A stretch of DNA of 64,000 bases from Nostoc spongiaeforme FACHB-130 (lineage in GTDB: Bacteria > Cyanobacteriota > Cyanobacteriia > Cyanobacteriales > Nostocaceae). Positions 56,092 to 64,000 of the stretch are shown here, piece by piece; the first letter of the stretch is position 1; each line of letters opens with the position of its first letter. The stretch is taken from the NCBI RefSeq assembly GCF_014698475.1, contig NZ_JACJTB010000013.1, positions 1 through 64,000 on the forward strand. Direction: 5' to 3'. The notes beneath the pieces were generated by a model, which made no database searches, had not been told where the DNA came from, and saw only the letters and a list, made by a program, of their open reading frames with translations. A program made the position numbers and the translations under genes.

Positions 56092-56391
56092 ATGACTGTG
56101 ACAGTTGAATCTAAAAAGCGCCCAGAAGGTAGTAAACCAAACGCTTTGCGTCGTTCTGGTTTAATCCCTGCCAACGTATACGGACATAACGGTTCCGAAT
56201 CTATTTCTTTGGTAGTTGATGCCAAAGAAGTTGAACGCCTGCTCAAAAAAGCAGCTGTGAACAAAACCGAAATTGAACTCAACATTCCTGAACTGCAATG
56301 GACTGGTAAAACAGTTTTAAAAGAAGTTCAAGTCCACCCAGCTAAGGGTACACTCTACCACTTGAGTTTCTATGCTGGTGCAAAACGCTAG
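56092..56391 (+). CDS. rplY: 50S ribosomal protein L25
   Basis: A 99-residue protein, [20 protein letters not shown], then [15 protein letters not shown] and [19 protein letters not shown]. This is the short L25 form without the CTC-type C-terminal domain. It binds 5S rRNA in the large subunit. Located after purA in the same direction; a clear terminator follows. Confidence 0.93.
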   Translation: MTVTVESKKRPEGSKPNALRRSGLIPANVYGHNGSESISLVVDAKEVERLLKKAAVNKTEIELNIPELQWTGKTVLKEVQVHPAKGTLYHLSFYAGAKR

Positions 56392-56449
56392 AACAATTGC
56401 ATTATTTGTTTTTCTAGATAGTTTAACTGTGAAATAATTGCTGATGATG

Positions 56450-56473
56450 CCAGGGGTAAAACCCTGGTTTTTT
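56450..56473 (+). terminator. Rho-independent terminator of rplY
   Basis: CCAGGG (56450-56455) and CCCTGG (56462-56467) form a stem with GTAAAA loop, followed by TTTTTT. Confidence 0.9.
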
Positions 56474-56494
56474 GTTAAGCTACTACAGAAAAAT

Positions 56495-58045
56495 ATGACA
56501 GAAGTAACTCTTCCACCTTTAATTCAGCAGATGTTACAGCCTGAATTTTATCCCCACCCTGTAACAGAACCAATTCAACTCAGCCAAACCCACGTTTCTT
56601 ATGTGCTGTTGACAGGAAACTACGCCTATAAACTGAAAAAACCCGTGAATTTTGGGTTTTTAGATTTTTCGACTTTGGAGAAACGGCAGCATTTTTGTCA
56701 GGAAGAATTACGACTCAATCAACGAGGCGCGGCTGAATTATATTTGGAAGTTTTACCCATCACCCAAGAAGGTGAAAAATATCATTTAGGCGGCACGGGT
56801 GAGCCTGTCGAGTATGTACTCAAAATGCGCGAGTTTCCCCAAGACACACTATTAAGTAACTTGTTTGCCCAAGGCAAGTTAAATGAGGCGCATTTAGAAG
56901 AATTGGGTCGGGTTGTGGGGCAGTATCATGCTAAAACCGAGACAAACGATTATATTCGCAGTTTTGGCGAAGTTCCGCAAATACGGGCGGCGTTTGATGA
57001 AAATTACGAGCAAACAGAAAAATATATTGGCGGCCCCCAGACACAACAGCAGTTTGATGACAGCAAAGCTTATACCGATAAATTTTTTGCCGAAAGACAA
57101 GAATTATTCCACAAAAGAATGCAAAATCAGCGCATTCGAGAATGTCATGGTGACTTACACCTGCGGAATATTTGTTTATGGCAAGATAAAATTCTCTTAT
57201 TTGATTGCATAGAGTTTAATGAACCGTTTCGCTTTGTCGATGTTATGTTTGATATTGCTTATGCGGTGATGGATTTAGAAGCGCAAGCACGTCTAGACTT
57301 GAGTAATGCTTATTTAAATACTTATCTAGAGCAGACTGGCGACTGGGAAGGCTTAGAGGTATTACCAATATATTTAAACCGACAGTCTTATGTCCGGGCA
57401 AAAGTCACGTCATTTTTATTAGATGATCCTGGCGTACCAGCAGAAGTTAAACAAGAAGCAGCACAAACCGCAGCCAAATATTACAAGCTGGCTTGGGAAT
57501 ATACTCAACCCAAACAAGGAAGGCTAATTTTAATGTCGGGCTTGTCGGGTTCAGGGAAGAGTACAACCGCAAGATATTTGGCGCGACAATTAAATGCAAT
57601 TCACATTCGCTCTGATGCGGTGCGGAAGCATTTGGGTGGCATTTCTTTGTCGGAACGGGGTAGTGATGATTTGTATACACCGGAAATGACGCAGAAAACT
57701 TATGCACGGTTGTTAAACTTGGGAACTATACTAGCTAATCAAGGTTTCACGGTGATTTTAGATGCTAAGTATGACCGACAACAACAGCGACAAGAAGCTA
57801 TTTCCCAAGCGCAACAGTACCAACTGCCTCTGCAAATTGTTCACTGCACAGCGCCTGTAGAAGTAATTCGAGAACGTCTCATCAATCGTACTGGTGATAT
57901 TGCTGATGCTACGGTAGATTTATTAGCATCACAACTCAAGCAAGTGGAAACTTTTAGCGCAGCAGAAACACCTTACGTCCATACTTGGGATACAACTCAA
58001 GCAAACGAGGCACAATTAAAACTTCTGCACGAGAAAAGGGTTTAA
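56495..58045 (+). CDS. APH-like kinase fused to P-loop kinase
   Basis: A 516-residue protein with two kinase-like halves. The N-terminal half resembles aminoglycoside phosphotransferase-fold enzymes, with Lys in NYAYKLKKPVNFGF, catalytic RECHGDLHLRNI and metal-binding LFDCIEF. The C-terminal half (about 345-516) is a small-molecule or nucleotide kinase with Walker A MSGLSGSGKSTTARYLA and IRSDAVRKHLGG. The start at 56495 (MTEVTLPPL) is preferred since the upstream in-frame Met codons lie within the rplY terminator. The fusion is widespread in bacteria, but the substrate is not known to me. A role in drug resistance should not be assumed. Confidence 0.8.
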   Translation: MTEVTLPPLIQQMLQPEFYPHPVTEPIQLSQTHVSYVLLTGNYAYKLKKPVNFGFLDFSTLEKRQHFCQEELRLNQRGAAELYLEVLPITQEGEKYHLGGTGEPVEYVLKMREFPQDTLLSNLFAQGKLNEAHLEELGRVVGQYHAKTETNDYIRSFGEVPQIRAAFDENYEQTEKYIGGPQTQQQFDDSKAYTDKFFAERQELFHKRMQNQRIRECHGDLHLRNICLWQDKILLFDCIEFNEPFRFVDVMFDIAYAVMDLEAQARLDLSNAYLNTYLEQTGDWEGLEVLPIYLNRQSYVRAKVTSFLLDDPGVPAEVKQEAAQTAAKYYKLAWEYTQPKQGRLILMSGLSGSGKSTTARYLARQLNAIHIRSDAVRKHLGGISLSERGSDDLYTPEMTQKTYARLLNLGTILANQGFTVILDAKYDRQQQRQEAISQAQQYQLPLQIVHCTAPVEVIRERLINRTGDIADATVDLLASQLKQVETFSAAETPYVHTWDTTQANEAQLKLLHEKRV

Positions 58046-58133
58046 AGGGCAAGGGGGTAAAAGGTATTTGTAAAAATTTTCTCCCTACCCCTACACCCTT
58101 CTACCCCTATACCTTTACACCCTTAGTAAACTC

Positions 58134-58628
58134 ATGGCGAAAAATAACAACTTATTTAATTTCACCCCAGACTTTATTTCTCAATTAATCTTTGGGTCAT
58201 TTTTAACTTTCATTTTGATATTGACGGGTTCCCCTACCTCCCTGAGTATCTTTTTAGGCATTCTGGGTGGATTTAGCTTGGGCTGGCTTACCAATGCCAG
58301 TAAAACTAGTCCCCAAGCGCCAACCATAGCCTCGTCTGATGGTATTGATGCGGGGCTGAAATACTGGTTATTGTTCTTGCTGGGCTTTGTGTGGTTGGGC
58401 TATTCAGCACCGATGAGTATTTTGCTGGGGGGAATAGGTGCTATTGGTGGTGGTTGGATTATTGCTTGGTGGGGTAGCAAAGAAGAAACGAGAACTCAGC
58501 TACCAGTGCAAAGTTTAATTGAGGGAGAGGAAACAGTCGGTGAAAGATCCACTAAACAACAAAAAAGAAGACCCACTCGCCGCTTCCGTCGCGCTAGAGG
58601 GATTAATTTAAAATTTTGGCAAAGGTAG
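58134..58628 (+). CDS. small membrane protein of unknown function
   Basis: A 164-residue protein with four hydrophobic stretches (about 16-32, 36-52, 76-94, 98-112), the last rich in Gly (LLGGIGAIGGGWIIAWWG). The C-terminal 50 residues are strongly basic (KQQKRRPTRRFRRARG). Such a basic tail could bind nucleic acid or acidic phospholipids. I do not recognise a family. It lies 88 bp after the fusion kinase, in the same direction, behind a CCCCTACACCCTT-type repeat stretch. Confidence 0.65.
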   Translation: MAKNNNLFNFTPDFISQLIFGSFLTFILILTGSPTSLSIFLGILGGFSLGWLTNASKTSPQAPTIASSDGIDAGLKYWLLFLLGFVWLGYSAPMSILLGGIGAIGGGWIIAWWGSKEETRTQLPVQSLIEGEETVGERSTKQQKRRPTRRFRRARGINLKFWQR

Positions 58629-58747
58629 TGCCATGAGGTCTTACGCTGTGAGATGAAGAATCAAGGGTTTTCCCCGTAGGAATGTAGGTGATCAAATACC
58701 CTCACACCCTTACACCCAGTCTGAACAGACAACCTTGGTCATCAGTC

Positions 58748-60364
58748 TTACTTATGAACTAGTCCAGCAATGGCGGTGATTAATTTGGCAGGATCGGCGG
58801 GTTTGGCGATGTGTAGTTGAAATCCGGCTGCGAAGACTAGTTGTTGTGTTGTCTCAGCAGCGTAAGCAGTAAGGGCGATCGCTGGAATTGTACCACCTTG
58901 ATTAACAGGGAGCGATCGCACTTTGCGAATCAACGCATAGCCATCGACATCTGGCATCCCCAAATCACTTAAAATTAAATCTGGAGGCAACTGTGCAATG
59001 GCTTCCCAGGCGGCTTGGGCAGATGCAGCTGTAGTGACGATGGCTCCTTGCTGTTCCAAAAAAAATGCCATAAATTCCCTTGTATCCACATCATCATCCA
59101 CAATTAACAGCTTGATGCCTTCCAAAGGCTGAGAAATCAGGGAAAAGGGATAGGAATTGCCCACTAATTTTTTTTCGGCTATGACTAATTCTGGATTTGC
59201 TGGCTGGGCTGGTAAACAAACTGTAAATGTTGCGCCTTGTTCTTCTCCTGGACTTTCAGCCCAAACTCTGCCACCATGTAATTCAACTAATTGGCGGACA
59301 ATTGCCAAGCCTAGCCCTAGTCCGCCTGATCTGCGAGTAATGCTGCTATCTGCTTGACGAAAATATTCAAATACGTAAGGTAAAAATTCCCCACTAATAC
59401 CTTTACCTGTATCCTGAATTTGAATTTGGGCTTGGGAACCAACTTGGGTTAAGGAAACATTCACTTGGCCGCCCTCTGGAGTAAATTTAACGGCGTTAGA
59501 TAACAAATTCCAAACGATTTGTTGCAGACGACCACTATCACCTTTTACCTGTCCGATGTTGGCATCAAGATGCAGTTGAATTTGAATTGATTTGGCTTCT
59601 GCGGCCAAACGCACTGTTTCAAAGGCGGCTTCAATGGTCGAAGCGAGGTTAACATTTTCAAAATTCAGTGATAATTTACCACGCAGAATGCGAGAGATAT
59701 CTAATAAATCATCAATTAATTGCACCTGCAATTCGGCGTTGCGTTCGATTGTTTCTAAGGCGCGAAGACTGGCGGCTTCGCTGAGGGTGCGTTTGCGGAG
59801 TAGCTTTGACCAACCCAAAATCGGATTTAAGGGCGATCGCAGTTCATGGGAAACTATAGCTAAAAATTCATCTTTAATGCGGTTGGCTGATTCTGCGGCT
59901 TCTTTGGCTTGCTGACGTTCGGCGGCTAAGGCTAAAGCTTGATCTCGTAAGTGCTTGTATTCTTGGACTCTAAACGTTAAATCAGTTACATCTTGAATCG
60001 AAAACAGTGCATAAAACCCATTCCCTTCTAATGCGGGTACAGACGTTACAGTTGTGTGTTGAATGCGGTATTTATCTTGCGGTAACGCTACAGGAATCAC
60101 ATATTTATGCAGTTGTGAAGAAAAAATTGTTGGCGGCCCACCTTCAAAAATTTGCTTGAGGCGAATAGCATAACGAGGTTGATGCAAATGGGGAAAATAA
60201 TCATTAATTGAGTTGCCTAAAATCTGATATCTGGGGATTTTTGTCCATTCTTCTAAAGCACAGTTCCAAAATAAAACGGTGTGTTCCGAGTCTAATACAA
60301 AAGTTCCCAAAGGAATTTGGTCTAACAAGCTATATTTTTCTTGGGCTTGCTCAATTCTGTTCAT
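58748..60364 (-). CDS. hybrid histidine kinase (PAS-HisKA-HATPase-REC)
   Basis: A 538-residue cytoplasmic kinase. The PAS domain (about 12-130) has QIPLGTFVLDSEHTVLFWN. The HisKA phospho-acceptor is the His in IVSHELRSPLNPILG (about residue 173). HATPase boxes are LLSNAVKFTPEGG, DTGKGI and GGLGLGLAI. The C-terminal receiver (about 415-535) has LLIVDDDVDTREF, phospho-Asp in LILSDLGMPDVDGY and a Lys in HIAKPADPAK. The neighbours cheC, cheY and cheA suggest participation in one phosphorelay. It starts 34 bp after the cheC stop codon in the same direction, so it is probably the third gene of a cheY-cheC-kinase operon. Confidence 0.92.
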   Translation of the reverse strand: MNRIEQAQEKYSLLDQIPLGTFVLDSEHTVLFWNCALEEWTKIPRYQILGNSINDYFPHLHQPRYAIRLKQIFEGGPPTIFSSQLHKYVIPVALPQDKYRIQHTTVTSVPALEGNGFYALFSIQDVTDLTFRVQEYKHLRDQALALAAERQQAKEAAESANRIKDEFLAIVSHELRSPLNPILGWSKLLRKRTLSEAASLRALETIERNAELQVQLIDDLLDISRILRGKLSLNFENVNLASTIEAAFETVRLAAEAKSIQIQLHLDANIGQVKGDSGRLQQIVWNLLSNAVKFTPEGGQVNVSLTQVGSQAQIQIQDTGKGISGEFLPYVFEYFRQADSSITRRSGGLGLGLAIVRQLVELHGGRVWAESPGEEQGATFTVCLPAQPANPELVIAEKKLVGNSYPFSLISQPLEGIKLLIVDDDVDTREFMAFFLEQQGAIVTTAASAQAAWEAIAQLPPDLILSDLGMPDVDGYALIRKVRSLPVNQGGTIPAIALTAYAAETTQQLVFAAGFQLHIAKPADPAKLITAIAGLVHK

Positions 60365-60398
60365 CTGCTCACACTGTTTTTATTTGGTGCTGTTCAAC

Positions 60399-61022
60399 CT
60401 AATAGGAATTATCCGCCAAGAGGGATATTTCTTCATCAATCACATGGATTAACGCATCAAATGTTCCCACTTCAAAAATTAAAATAATATCACCAATCAG
60501 TTCTAATTGAGCAATTGTAAACCGAGCTTGCGCTAGTAAAATTTTTGTCGCCTCACTGGCATTAGCAGGTAATAATAAATTATCAATTTTATCTTCTAAA
60601 TATACAGGCAAAGCGTAATTCATGTGTTGCTTTAACACATTACTAATTGAACCCATAACACCATTAATGACAATATTACCAACCTCAGTAAGAGTGCCAA
60701 TTTTTACTGCATCTAAATCATCTGATCCAGGCTCTTCCCCAGTCAAAACTGACACCAAGGCTGAGGCACTTTCTGTAGGAAAAATCAATCCAGCAGTGCC
60801 ATAAAAAGAGCCTGTAAAGTTTAGTTTGACCGATGCTAAACTCGTATCTTGAAATCTGCTATTGAGTTCTTGATAAGCTGCCGTTGCTGTTAAAATTTTT
60901 ACAAAAGGAATTTCTAAGTGAATGTGGGAATCCACCATTTCATTTAGTAAACTGGCGGCTCGACCAACTCCTATATTGATTAATTCTTGTAAAGCATCTA
61001 GTTGATCTGCTGTCACATTCAT
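60399..61022 (-). CDS. cheC: CheC-like CheY-P phosphatase
   Basis: About 207 residues from the ATG at 61022 (MNVTADQLDALQELINIGVG). It has the two pseudo-symmetric active-site motifs of CheC: LQELINIGVGRAASLL and LTEVGNIVINGVMGS (E-x3-N). CheC proteins remove phosphate from CheY-type regulators. The gene starts 7 bp after the cheY stop codon, indicating translational coupling and a shared task. No cheD was seen. Confidence 0.88.
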   Translation of the reverse strand: MNVTADQLDALQELINIGVGRAASLLNEMVDSHIHLEIPFVKILTATAAYQELNSRFQDTSLASVKLNFTGSFYGTAGLIFPTESASALVSVLTGEEPGSDDLDAVKIGTLTEVGNIVINGVMGSISNVLKQHMNYALPVYLEDKIDNLLLPANASEATKILLAQARFTIAQLELIGDIILIFEVGTFDALIHVIDEEISLLADNSY

Positions 61023-61029
61023 AGCATAT

Positions 61030-61395
61030 CTATTCCTTGGTTTTAATAGCTTGCTGCACTGCTGCACGTAATTCTTGTTCTTTGGGCGGTTTATTAATAA
61101 AGTTAACTGCTCCTAAGCTGTAACTTTGATTGCGGGCGCTTTCTTGAATATCTGCGGAAATAATAATTGTGGGAATTTTTAAACCTTCATCTTGTAAAGC
61201 CTGGAGAAATTCAAACCCATTCATCTCTGGCATTAGTAAATCAGCCAATACACAATTAGGCTGAGATTGCTGAACTATTTCTAATCCTTCACGTCCATTG
61301 CTGGCTTCTAATATTTCATAACCATCTACTTGCAGAAATTTCCGAATCATTCTGCGAGAAAAAGCCGCATCATCAATAATTAACACTAAGCTCAT
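61030..61395 (-). CDS. CheY-like single-domain response regulator
   Basis: A 121-residue receiver with the acidic pair in LIIDDAAFSRR, phospho-Asp in CVLADLLMPEMNGFEF (about residue 52), Ser/Thr in TIIISADIQ and Lys in INKPPKEQEL. No output domain, so it acts through protein contacts like CheY. First gene of the minus-strand operon cheY-cheC-hybrid kinase. Divergent cheA lies beyond a transposase remnant. Confidence 0.92.
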   Translation of the reverse strand: MSLVLIIDDAAFSRRMIRKFLQVDGYEILEASNGREGLEIVQQSQPNCVLADLLMPEMNGFEFLQALQDEGLKIPTIIISADIQESARNQSYSLGAVNFINKPPKEQELRAAVQQAIKTKE

Positions 61396-61608
61396 CAGCC
61401 TGTTCCTGAAAAATTCATTTGCTTATTTCTTTATTGTAAATTTGTGATTTCGCCGAGAGTTTTTGTTAAATAAAACGCAGGATTTTGCAATTGTTTTTAA
61501 TTTTTATATAAATTAATTTTATATTTTTTCAACAAAATCAACATACCCTTAAGCGACATATAGTGCTGAAACTATAATGCTACTTTGAGGATACTTTTGT
61601 CAAACTTG

Positions 61609-61881
61609 TTAGATTTTGGCAACACTATCTCTGGTTGACTGAGCTTGTCGTAACCAGTGTAAAACGGTTGTGTGGTGAATCTCGGTGACACGTTCAATTT
61701 CTCGTAGGCTCATCCCCTTGAAATACATTTTTAAGCACAGTTGCTTGATATCATTTGAATAGCTCCAAGAATGGTAAGATTCAAGAAACTGACGACCACA
61801 ATGTTTACATTTGTAGCATTGTCGATTTTTACGACGACCATTCTTTGTAGTTTGAGTTGATTGACAACGGGGACATTGCAT
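61609..61881 (-). pseudogene. IS1-family transposase N-terminal part (no DDE domain)
   Basis: About 90 residues from MQCPRCQSTQTTKNGRRKNR, with four zinc-ribbon Cys (CPRC...CYKC..C) and a helix-turn-helix containing MSLREIERVTEIHHTTVLHW. This is the InsA-like N-terminus of IS1-type transposases. The catalytic DDE part that should follow is absent from 61396-61608. An in-frame ATG at 61944 would add an unlikely extension. It may be a dead fragment, or an InsA-like DNA-binding protein. Its promoter region abuts that of cheA. Confidence 0.7.
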
Positions 61882-62024
61882 ACTGTAGATTTGATTGCTG
61901 ACAGAGATAATCATTATCTTTTCAGCATTAACGGCTGTAAGCATCTTGCTTGCGGATTATATCTATTGATTTTCAAAATATTAAAATTAAGACAAAAGAT
62001 ATAGATTTATCATCTCTGAATCCA

Positions 62025-64000
62025 ATGGAGTTAACAGAAATTGACAACGAGGATCTAGAAGCATTTCTTTTAGAAAGCTATGAAAGTTTGACTCAAATTG
62101 AAAGCGATATTATTGAGCTAGAGAAAGCATCTGTCAATCGAGCAGCGTTAGATAGAATTTATCGCTCACTCCATACACTCAAAGGAAACTGCGGCTTTTT
62201 GCCATTTCCTAAGTTAGAGTCACTGGCTCATGCAGGCGAAAGTTTAATATCATATTTGCGTAACGATACAAAGCAATCATTGGTTAACAGCGATCGCCAC
62301 CTTAAACTCACACCACAAATTATTACTGTCTTACTCCAAACCGTAGACAGCATTCGTCAGATGCTATCGCAAATTCAAACAACCAAGCAAGAAGGTGATG
62401 CAGATTATTCTACACTTATTTGTGCTTTAACGAAATTACAAGAAAATCAACAGGTAATTGCTGTATTACCATCATCGACAGAAACCGAAGAAAGCGCCAT
62501 CACAGGATCAGAATCAGCTTATATTCGCGTAAATGTGAATTTGCTAGATCAACTAATGAACTTAGTCGGGGAACTGGTTTTAACCCGTAACCAAGTCATA
62601 GATTTATCCCAGAGATATAAAGATAGTAACTTGACAGCGACTTGCCAGCGCCTAAATTTAATTACTAGCCAATTGCAGGAAGGAGTGATGAAAACTCGCC
62701 TGCAACAGATGAGTACAATTTGGCAAAAATTCCCCAGAGTAATTCGAGATTTAGCGATCGCACATAATAAACAAGTGACGGTCGAAATTCAAGGAGCCGA
62801 TACAGAAGTTGATAAAAGTATTATTGAAGCGATTAAAGACCCCTTAACCCATTTAGTCCGCAACTGTATTGATCATGGCATAGAATCACCAACTGAGCGC
62901 AGTGCTGCTGGCAAATCACCCACAGGTAAGATATGTTTGAAAGCTTGTTATGAAAACAGTAAAGTCAACATTGAAATTAGCGATGATGGACGTGGTTTAT
63001 CGCCAACACAACTAAAAATGCGGGCGCAGCAAATAGGTTTACTAAGTCCCGCACAAGCTGAGACTATGAGCGATGCAGCAGCCATTAATTTAATTTTCTT
63101 ACCTGGCTTTTCCACCGCCGCACAAGTCACAAACCTGTCTGGGCGCGGCGTGGGGATGGATATTGTTAAAAGTAATATTGATAAAATTAACGGCAGTATT
63201 GAAATTGAAAGTCAGCCGGGACAAGGAACTAAATTTCAACTCAAAATTCCCCTGACATTAACAATTATTCCAGCATTAATTGTCAATAGTAACGGCGATC
63301 GCTACGCCATCCCCCAAGCCAGCCTGCAAGAATTAGTGCGCCTAGAACCAGAGCAAGCACTCCAACAAATTGAAACATTTTACGATGTACCAGTATATCC
63401 CCTGCGAGGAAATCTCATCCCCTTAGTAAGCCTTAATCAAGTCCTACACCCTACAAACCTGGATTTCTCTCTTGTGAGAAATCCAGGGGGGTGGGAGGGG
63501 TGGGAGGTGTGGGAGGATGGTGAAGAAATCTTTCCCCCCACACTCCCCACACTCCCCACACCCCTACCCATACGTGAGAAATTCGGGATCAAACCCTCCC
63601 CACTCACCACTCAGCACTCACCACTCACCCTAGTAGTTATCCAAGCCGACAACTATCAATATGGACTAGTTGTAGAGGCAGTGGAAGACATTCAAGATAT
63701 TGTAGTCAAACCTTTAGGTAAACAGTTGCAAGCTATATCGGTGTTTATGGGTGCGACAATTATGGGCGATGGCAGAGTTGCATTAATTATTGATGCAGTA
63801 AATTTGGCAAAACAGGCTGGACTGTATGAAAAACACCAGCTATTGTCCAGTAATTCTGGTGCAAACATCCCCACAGAAACAGAGGAACGCCAATTAATTT
63901 TACTATTTCAAGGGCTGCAAGGCGCATTGATGGGTATTCCCGTAGCGATCGCTTTTCGGTTAGAAGAAATTCCCTCTACTGCGATTGAAAAAGTCGGTAA
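62025..64000 (+). CDS. cheA: CheA-type histidine kinase, 3' end outside window
   Basis: Open from ATG 62025 to the window edge (at least 658 residues). The HPt domain has the phospho-accepting His50 in SLHTLKGNCGF. A short linker follows (P2 domain reduced or absent), then dimerisation helices VNVNLLDQLMNLVGELVLTR. The ATPase has HLVRNCIDHGIE, ISDDGRGL and GRGVGMDIVKSNI. The CheW-like domain starts near residue 420 (TIIPALIVNSNGDRYAIPQ). Inside it, residues about 479-535 are encoded by an inserted intergenic repeat, after which the domain resumes with LVVIQADNYQYGLVVEAVED. A second CheW-like or receiver segment appears to begin near the edge. It autophosphorylates and would feed the nearby CheY. 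Confidence 0.9.
   Translation, partial: MELTEIDNEDLEAFLLESYESLTQIESDIIELEKASVNRAALDRIYRSLHTLKGNCGFLPFPKLESLAHAGESLISYLRNDTKQSLVNSDRHLKLTPQIITVLLQTVDSIRQMLSQIQTTKQEGDADYSTLICALTKLQENQQVIAVLPSSTETEESAITGSESAYIRVNVNLLDQLMNLVGELVLTRNQVIDLSQRYKDSNLTATCQRLNLITSQLQEGVMKTRLQQMSTIWQKFPRVIRDLAIAHNKQVTVEIQGADTEVDKSIIEAIKDPLTHLVRNCIDHGIESPTERSAAGKSPTGKICLKACYENSKVNIEISDDGRGLSPTQLKMRAQQIGLLSPAQAETMSDAAAINLIFLPGFSTAAQVTNLSGRGVGMDIVKSNIDKINGSIEIESQPGQGTKFQLKIPLTLTIIPALIVNSNGDRYAIPQASLQELVRLEPEQALQQIETFYDVPVYPLRGNLIPLVSLNQVLHPTNLDFSLVRNPGGWEGWEVWEDGEEIFPPTLPTLPTPLPIREKFGIKPSPLTTQHSPLTLVVIQADNYQYGLVVEAVEDIQDIVVKPLGKQLQAISVFMGATIMGDGRVALIIDAVNLAKQAGLYEKHQLLSSNSGANIPTETEERQLILLFQGLQGALMGIPVAIAFRLEEIPSTAIEKVG
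63460..63629 (+). repeat. intergenic repeat element inserted in frame in cheA
   Basis: It starts with a perfect 9-bp hairpin (GGATTTCTC and GAGAAATCC). GGGTGGGAGG-type units follow, then CCCACACTC 9-mers (63532-63560) and CCCCTACCCATACGTGAGAA (63561-63580), identical to 36931-36950. The element ends in CACTCAGCACTCACC heptamers. Elsewhere these motifs are intergenic. The reading frame stays open through the whole insertion. Confidence 0.85.

Noticed and set aside
56438-56494. N-terminal extension of the APH/P-loop fusion
   Set aside because: These codons lie in the rplY terminator hairpin and T-run, so the downstream ATG is the better start.

Overview
The window is chromosomal DNA of a filamentous, probably heterocyst-forming (Nostocales) cyanobacterium. 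The evidence is the oxygenic-photosynthesis genes (psaD, psbK, psbM), very frequent HIP1 octamers (GCGATCGC) inside and between genes, families of heptamer and MITE-like intergenic repeats typical of Nostoc/Calothrix-type genomes, and Nostocales-style multidomain signalling proteins. No tRNA, rRNA or CRISPR array was seen.

Layout. 1-0.6 kb: 3' end of an ISL3-like transposase and a probably truncated membrane protein. 0.7-3.8 kb: threonyl-tRNA synthetase (thrS) with a PIN-toxin/antitoxin pair inserted at its 3' end, between two diverged copies of the last 194 bp of thrS. 4.1-7.6 kb: DUF2605 and DUF2973 proteins and a glycogen-debranching-type glucosidase. 8.6-11 kb: DICT-GAF histidine kinase and a lone BrnA-like antitoxin. 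11.4-14.4 kb: psaD, trpE and a pentapeptide-repeat protein. 14.8-17.1 kb: PEP-CTERM protein, yidD and a phytol/polyprenol-kinase-like protein. 17.5-23.0 kb: a bacteriocin/double-glycine peptide export locus with a degenerate CTB-like precursor, an HlyD adaptor, a C39-peptidase ABC transporter and an intact GG-leader precursor. This is followed by a 1.8-kilo-residue kinase-ATPase-GAF-cyclase. 28.6-31.7 kb: repeats, an unknown protein and uvrC. 31.7-33.9 kb: AT-rich, HIP1-free type II restriction-modification pair. 34-36.6 kb: secreted unknown, PrsW-like protease and methyltransferase. 37-39.4 kb: exbB, exbD and a small holin-like membrane protein. 39.6-40.6 kb: psbK, a [2Fe-2S] ferredoxin and psbM. 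40.8-45.2 kb: tandem universal stress protein and a TPR-CHAT protein. 46.1-50.2 kb: pstSCAB with a candidate Pho box. 50.3-58.6 kb: orphan RHH antitoxin, FAD oxidoreductase, adenosine-deaminase-like protein, purA, rplY, APH-like/P-loop fusion and a membrane protein. 58.7-64 kb: hybrid histidine kinase, CheC, CheY, IS1-type remnant and a CheA that runs off the window.

Functional units: the export locus (precursors, adaptor, protease-transporter); the Pst phosphate importer under a probable SphR/PhoB site; the restriction-modification operon; the ExbB/ExbD energising pair; the purA-rplY neighbourhood; and a CheA/CheY/CheC/hybrid-kinase phosphorelay cluster.

The most unusual observations are: (i) the diverged thrS 3' duplication bracketing a toxin-antitoxin pair, with the homology ending exactly at a HIP1 site; (ii) an intergenic repeat element sitting in frame inside the CheW-like domain of CheA; (iii) a CTB-like precursor whose leader aligns without gaps to the intact one but has lost its GG; (iv) several short interspersed inverted-repeat families, some nested in each other; and (v) a 21-bp array that reads as Cys/His heptapeptides.
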